The position numbers and the translations under genes were made by a program. Below are positions 59,775 to 64,000 of a DNA stretch of 64,000 nucleotides, piece by piece. This DNA is from Chlorocebus sabaeus (lineage: Eukaryota > Chordata > Mammalia > Primates > Cercopithecidae), in contig NC_132910.1 in NCBI RefSeq assembly GCF_047675955.1, positions 112,079,143 to 112,143,142 on the forward strand, written 5' to 3'. How positions within the stretch are numbered: position 1 is the first letter of the stretch; each line of letters begins with the position of its first letter. Below the pieces are notes generated by a model, which ran no database searches, had not been told where the DNA came from, and saw only the letters and a program-made list of their open reading frames with translations.

Positions 59775-60077
59775 ATTTTATTATTATTATTACTATTTTG
59801 AGATGTGGTTTTGCTCTTCTTCCCAGGCTGGAGTGAAGTGGCACAATCTCAGTCACTGCAAACTCCGCCCCTGAGTTCAAGTCATTCTCCTGCCTCAGCC
59901 TACGAGTAGCTGGGATTATAGGCATGCACCACCACGCTCAGCTAATTGTTATATTTTTAGTAGAGACAGGGTTTCACCACGTTGGCCAGACTGGTCTTGA
60001 ACTCCTGACCTCAGGTAATCCGCCTGTCTCCGCCTCCCAAAGTGCTGGATTACAGGCGTGAACCACTGTGCCCCACT
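59775..60077 (-). mobile_element. Alu with (TTA)n start
   Basis: Reverse-complement Alu with a ttattattatt start and a complete body to 'ccactgtgccccac'. AluS-like. Confidence 0.93.
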
Positions 60078-60734
60078 TGAAAATGTTTTTAAACATTCTG
60101 AAACTTTTTTCCACTTTGATATTTACTTCCTTTTTACTTGTCTTTGTGTTTGATTATTTCAATATGTTATTTCTTTATAACCAGTACTTTTCCTCTTATA
60201 CATTAAAAATTACCAAAGCAAATCATTTTGTGTTTAGTAACAGTTGTTCCAGTAACAACATGTCTGTCACATCTGTTCTTGTTTTAAATCAGAGTAAATG
60301 TTTTTTTCATCCTAATCAATATTTTCTAATGTAGCTATAACACAGAGCTTACTACTTTATCATACTTTTATTATCTAAATAGGCTGTATATTTTTCTAAC
60401 TTTTGTACTTTATGTATTGTTTATATACCTTCTTGAAGGTATGCTTCAAATAAAAACCCTTTTAGAAGCAAATATGTTTCTATGAAAGAAATTGAATGAG
60501 GTGTCTGAAAGGATTACTATAATAATTATTGATTTTAAATGTTGTCATAGTGAAATTTGACTATTAGAGTTTACTTTACATAAAAGATTATGTCATTGGG
60601 CAAATCAGTATGCCTCTTACCTAGTTGAGCATTAGGCCAAAAAAGCTCTGAAAAATAAATACTTGCAGTTAGAAGTATTATCATTCATCTCTCAAGATAC
60701 TTTTTTTTCCTATTTCATTCTTTGTATATTTGAC
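60078..60734. other. Unassigned AT-rich stretch
   Basis: An 88-codon plus frame starts in the Alu edge (60068) and has no recognisable motif. Confidence 0.5.
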
Positions 60735-60796
60735 CTCCTGCTATTTATAATCAACTGCATAATCAAAAATTTAAACCACTGTAAGTATATTGAAAA
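60735..60796 (+). repeat. Direct repeat, copy A (partner 62908-62971)
   Basis: Shares 'tgctattta', 'taatcaaaaattt' and the exact 20-mer 'cactgtaagtatattgaaaa' with 62908-62971 in the same order and orientation. Confidence 0.85.
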
Positions 60797-61071
60797 AATC
60801 CTATAAGAAATCTTCCTTAACTTCAGTCCATATATGAAATTCTATATTGTAGCTCTTTACAGAAAAAAAATCAATATTCTATAAATAAGCATATTTTCAA
60901 TAATAATCTAACTTTTCAGTAATTCTTATTCAGATTACTTCCATAGAAGACATAGGCATGTGTGTCTCTGTGTGGATATTTAACTATTAAGTTTGTGTTT
61001 ATGAGTATAATTATGTTTTTGTGAGTGTGAGTTGTGTGATTGGTGATTGTGAATGTGAATGTATACGAGAC

Positions 61072-61106
<35 letters not shown>

Positions 61107-61689
61107 TACACACACACACTTAACCCTTTAATTAGCAAGGAGTAAATATCATCTAAATTTGTGGTTTGGTTGGCTACTAGGTTGGTTTATATCTGACAAA
61201 TAGATTTCAATTTAACAATAAGTCACCAAAAATTTTCGTATATTTAAAACATACTTTTGCTCATCCTAGAAAGGTGCCACTTTCACTAGGGAAATGTTAA
61301 TAATAATGCTCATTCTTTATTTTGTTGTGCACTATAATGTTATAGAAGCACATCTTCTTTCTCAGCTCCTTAGTTTGCTGCTGTGTTGTATAAATATCTC
61401 TGTATCTTCCCAGCATGAGCACATTCGTTACAGATTAAGTTAACCCAACTCAAATGTCCACCACTTTATTCCCAGAAAGAGAAATAACTTACTCTTAAAA
61501 TTCAAACTGAAAGCTTATCATTAACATCAGAGGGGTTTCCATTGATTTAAAACAACAATAAGATATGAATGATTAAATTAGGGTAAAACATAGTCATACA
61601 CAATTAATGTAATAAAAATTATAATAACAATAATTTACTCAAGTCCTTCTGATGTGAAATTACCTTTTATCTACTTTATTCTCCATTCC
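60797..61689. other. Unassigned stretch with CA microsatellite
   Basis: AT-rich; no gene. 60960-61060 is rich in TG-like purine-pyrimidine alternation leading into the CA repeat at 61071. Confidence 0.5.
61071..61119. repeat. (TA)n(CA)n microsatellite
   Basis: A compound dinucleotide repeat: a short ta run (61072-61084) followed by ca units, broken once by 'taca' at about 61107. Confidence 0.95.
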
Positions 61690-62720
61690 ATAGTCCTGTC
61701 TGACCTCAGTGCAATGCCTAGAGTATCTGGAGACCCACCAGTGATTTTAGCAGGTCAACATTATTCTCCTGCCATTAGCACTGGCAGCACTTGATATTGT
61801 GACTCTATGGAGGTTTTGCCCAAACTGAGAGAACTTGGTATGCAGCCACTGATATTGCAAATGCACTATTTTGACATCTCTTTGCACTTAAATGATTAGG
61901 ATCCATTTGGCTGGATGTGTAATTCGTTGCAGTACACCTTTAGAGCCATAGCTTCTAGATCTGTGAGAGAGTGGCCACGGATATTCTGACAATGTCCTGG
62001 GCTAAGAATACATGCACAGACTGATACTGTCATCAGAAGATGCTGAACCAGCATGAAAAACAAGTCCCACCTGGCAAACTTAGCTAAAGCTAAAGATACA
62101 GTCCAAGGAAAAAATGACTTCAGCCAGTGGGCCAGGGCATTCTTCACAGATAGATCTTGTTGGGCCCTGAATCCCATCCAGAGGATTTCACTGAGTCTTG
62201 ACTGCAGCTGACAAATTTTCCAGAATTGATGTAGTCAGTCCTCTATAGTCCTCTGACTGGGGCCAAATTATCCAGGTCCTACAAGGCCAAATTTATTTCC
62301 TATTCAGGTGCCCTGAGCATATTATTGTCTGATAATGGCCCTAGATTTGCAGCTCAAGCTACACAACATTGGACCCAATCATGGGCCATACAATGAATTC
62401 TACATGTGCCATATTATCCTCAAGCAAAAGGTATAGTTAAACATGTTAATGAAAAATTGAAGGGCAGGCTTTAAGCTGCTGCTAAGAGGGAATGAGATGA
62501 CCATGGCCTGAACTACACATCTCAAGCTAGCATCCTTGTATCTCAGAGCAGGGATTCCCTGAAAAGGTTATTCTTATTTGTGCCCCTTGTTTGATCAGGC
62601 CTCCGTCCCTGTTCCTCATTTCGTACATCATTCTTTTACAGTTACTGACATCTCAGTCTCCATGGGGTACTCTGTAAGGACTTTCTATCACATTTGGCCC
62701 CTTGCTGAAGGGGGATCAGG
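61690..62720 (+). pseudogene. Retrovirus-like pol remnant with integrase core
   Basis: Reading-frame pieces fit the RNase H end and integrase of an endogenous retrovirus. At 62328 a frame reads SDNGPRFAAQ, the second catalytic Asp of a DDE integrase (codon at 62331-62333), and exactly 35 residues further the expected Glu position holds a Lys codon (62439-62441), next to the usual PxxxG motif (YYPQAKG). A stop replaces a codon at 62394-62396. Other frameshifts occur upstream. It is non-functional. ERVL or ERV1 class cannot be decided by eye. Confidence 0.68.
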
Positions 62721-62740
62721 ATGGACATTAAAAAGCAATA

Positions 62741-62859
62741 GGTGGTAGACAATGAACTCCTTTATTTATCCCCAAGTTGCAAGGCATAGGTTTTTGTCTA
62801 CAAGGTGGGAGACAATGAACTCCTTCTTCATTTACCCCCAGGTGCATGGCATAGGTTTT
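62741..62859. repeat. Tandem duplication of about 63 bp
   Basis: 62741-62803 and 62804-62859 share 'agacaatgaactccttt'-like starts and 'ggcataggttttt' ends, with scattered differences and a small length change. The second copy ends in T14. Confidence 0.9.
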
Positions 62860-62907
62860 TTTTTTTTTTTCACATGGACCACAAAAATAAAGACCATCAA
62901 CTTGAGG

Positions 62908-62971
62908 CCCCTTGCTATTTAGAATAGGCTGTGTAATCAAAAATTTTATATCACTGTAAGTATATTGAAAA
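62908..62971 (+). repeat. Direct repeat, copy B (partner 60735-60796)
   Basis: Second copy of the block at 60735-60796. It lies between the pol remnant and the possible retroviral 3' region. Confidence 0.85.
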
Positions 62972-62989
62972 GCTTTAGTTAAGCATTTT

Positions 62990-63960
62990 CTTTAATGTGG
63001 CCCTTACACTTTTCCCAGTATAGCCCCATGAGGCAAATATATAAAACACAAAGTTTTACTGTGCAATACATAAGAGAATGTAAGCCTAATTACATGAATT
63101 TGCCACCCTGGAGGTTAGGTCAAGGATTCTCTCATTACAAATGGTACAGGACAGACTGCCCACGTCACAGTCAGTGGGGAAGATCAGCTGATAGGGTACG
63201 AGCACACTCATACTGAAGAGCTCACTTCTGAGGGAAAAGAACAAATCAAACATTTCTTCTCTCTTTCCCACAGGACAGGTAGCCCAGGTGACATGTGTCT
63301 TGCCAAATTTCTTGGTCTGCCTATTCTGGACAGTTACCACCACCCTGAATTTGATGAATTGTTGGATGCTACCTTTGCCTAATCCTGCAGGTAAACATCT
63401 GATGACTATGTCACTGTGTATCACAGATGGACATCTCTCTGGCCATAGAAGTTTCTATTATCCCAGGTGTCCTAACCATACTAATTTAGACCTGATGAAT
63501 TACTGCAACAGAACTCTGTCACTGAAGAGATAAAACACCTTCCTAAATGTCAACGATCTTCTATCAAAGATGGTGGCAATGGGGTCAACTCGAACATCTG
63601 GAGGAGGGGGCATGGGATCCAACACTGGGGCTATTTTGTCCCTGAAAGCAAGAGTCTTCTCCTCTGCCATACTCTGGGGCTATTTTGTCCATGAAAGTAA
63701 GAATCTTCTCCTCTGCCATACTCATCCCAAACTCTGCATAGACGGTTTAATTACATTCATGAACTCTGTCCACCAGGAGAGACTTCCAGTTGATTGAGTC
63801 CCAGAGCAGTCAGTGATTCTTACACTCAATTCCCTGTGTATTTCTTTTCAACATGTTGGTCAGCCTATTGTTTACCCTCCTGTTATTCACCACCTTGGGC
63901 AGCTGCCATATTGCCGCCAGCTTGTTAGCACTAGAAAAGTCTCAGAGAGTTTAAATAAAG
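62990..63960 (+). pseudogene. Possible retroviral 3' (env-like) remnant
   Basis: After a splice-acceptor-like 'ctctttcccacag' (63263-63275) a frame at 63288-63533 opens with a hydrophobic stretch and carries N-glycosylation sequons NHT and NRT. A short frame at 63853-63954 is strongly hydrophobic and is followed by AATAAA (63953-63958). Together these could be a decayed envelope region behind the pol remnant. No fusion peptide, CKS17-like or CX6CC motif was found, so this is tentative. Confidence 0.35.
63625..63722. repeat. Tandem duplication, 2 x 49 bp
   Basis: 63625-63673 is repeated at 63674-63722 with three mismatches (46/49). The unit length is not a multiple of three, so it shifts the frame. 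Confidence 0.95.
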
Positions 63961-64000
63961 CCAGCTTTGTGAATTGAGTTTCCAGAGAGCATTAGACATA

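Noticed and set aside
1..64000. tRNA, snRNA, 7SL or rRNA genes
   Set aside because: No A/B box pair with a cloverleaf, and no U6, 7SK or 5S-like blocks were seen. All 7SL-like sequence is Alu.

Overview
The window is AT-rich, repeat-packed nuclear DNA from a primate. It carries about 19 Alu elements or Alu pieces, several L1 and L2 LINEs, MIR SINEs, many LTRs of the ERVL-MaLR group (THE1/MST/MLT1 type), and Tigger and MER1-type DNA transposons. The Alu at 40611 is the youngest by appearance. It has a long pure A tail, perfect 16-bp target duplications and a 3' half carrying the 'gatccggccactgca' variant, which I associate with AluYR-type elements of Old World monkeys (macaque, baboon and relatives) rather than human. 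I therefore favour a cercopithecid source. I found no cellular protein-coding gene, no tRNA or other structural RNA gene, and no CpG-island promoter. The window reads as intergenic or deep intronic DNA. Nearly every open reading frame is a chance frame or a repeat remnant.

Layout. 1-1.2 kb: the 5' part of a minus-strand MaLR provirus that runs off the left edge and is split by an Alu. 1.2-14.4 kb: sparse repeats (Alus, an L1 tail, a MIR, a tiny Alu-end insertion) in otherwise unassigned AT-rich DNA. 14.4-16.2 kb: an L1 ORF2 piece, a TG...CA-ended LTR and a young L1PA 3' end. 17.8-27.4 kb: a large L1 mosaic that contains a 1.5-kb inverted duplication, a short direct duplication at the end of one arm, several Alus and an unassigned LTR. 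27.5-31.1 kb: L2, an unassigned block and a minus-strand L1. 32.0-34.2 kb: a complete THE1-type provirus with both LTRs and a 5-bp target duplication. 34.4-35.4 kb: a second, shorter inverted duplication whose loop holds an MST LTR. 35.4-45.8 kb: mostly unassigned, with MIR, MLT1 and Alus. 45.8-48.1 kb: Tigger hit by an Alu and abutting a MER1 element that is itself split by a THE1/MST LTR. 48.2-53.3 kb: an ERVL-like pol remnant and three MLT1 LTRs. 55.8 kb: an MST LTR. 60-64 kb: a decayed retrovirus-like pol (integrase) and a possible 3' coding region, with two internal tandem duplications and a flanking direct repeat.

Function. Nothing here forms a working pathway; the interest is structural. 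The two inverted duplications (20551-26321 and 34394-35416), the direct duplication joined to one arm, the hairpin with repeated motifs at 42029-42095, and several small tandem duplications look like products of template switching or breakage repair in repeat-rich DNA. All assignments were made by reading the sequence against remembered repeat families. Subfamily names and outer boundaries are approximate unless target duplications fix them.
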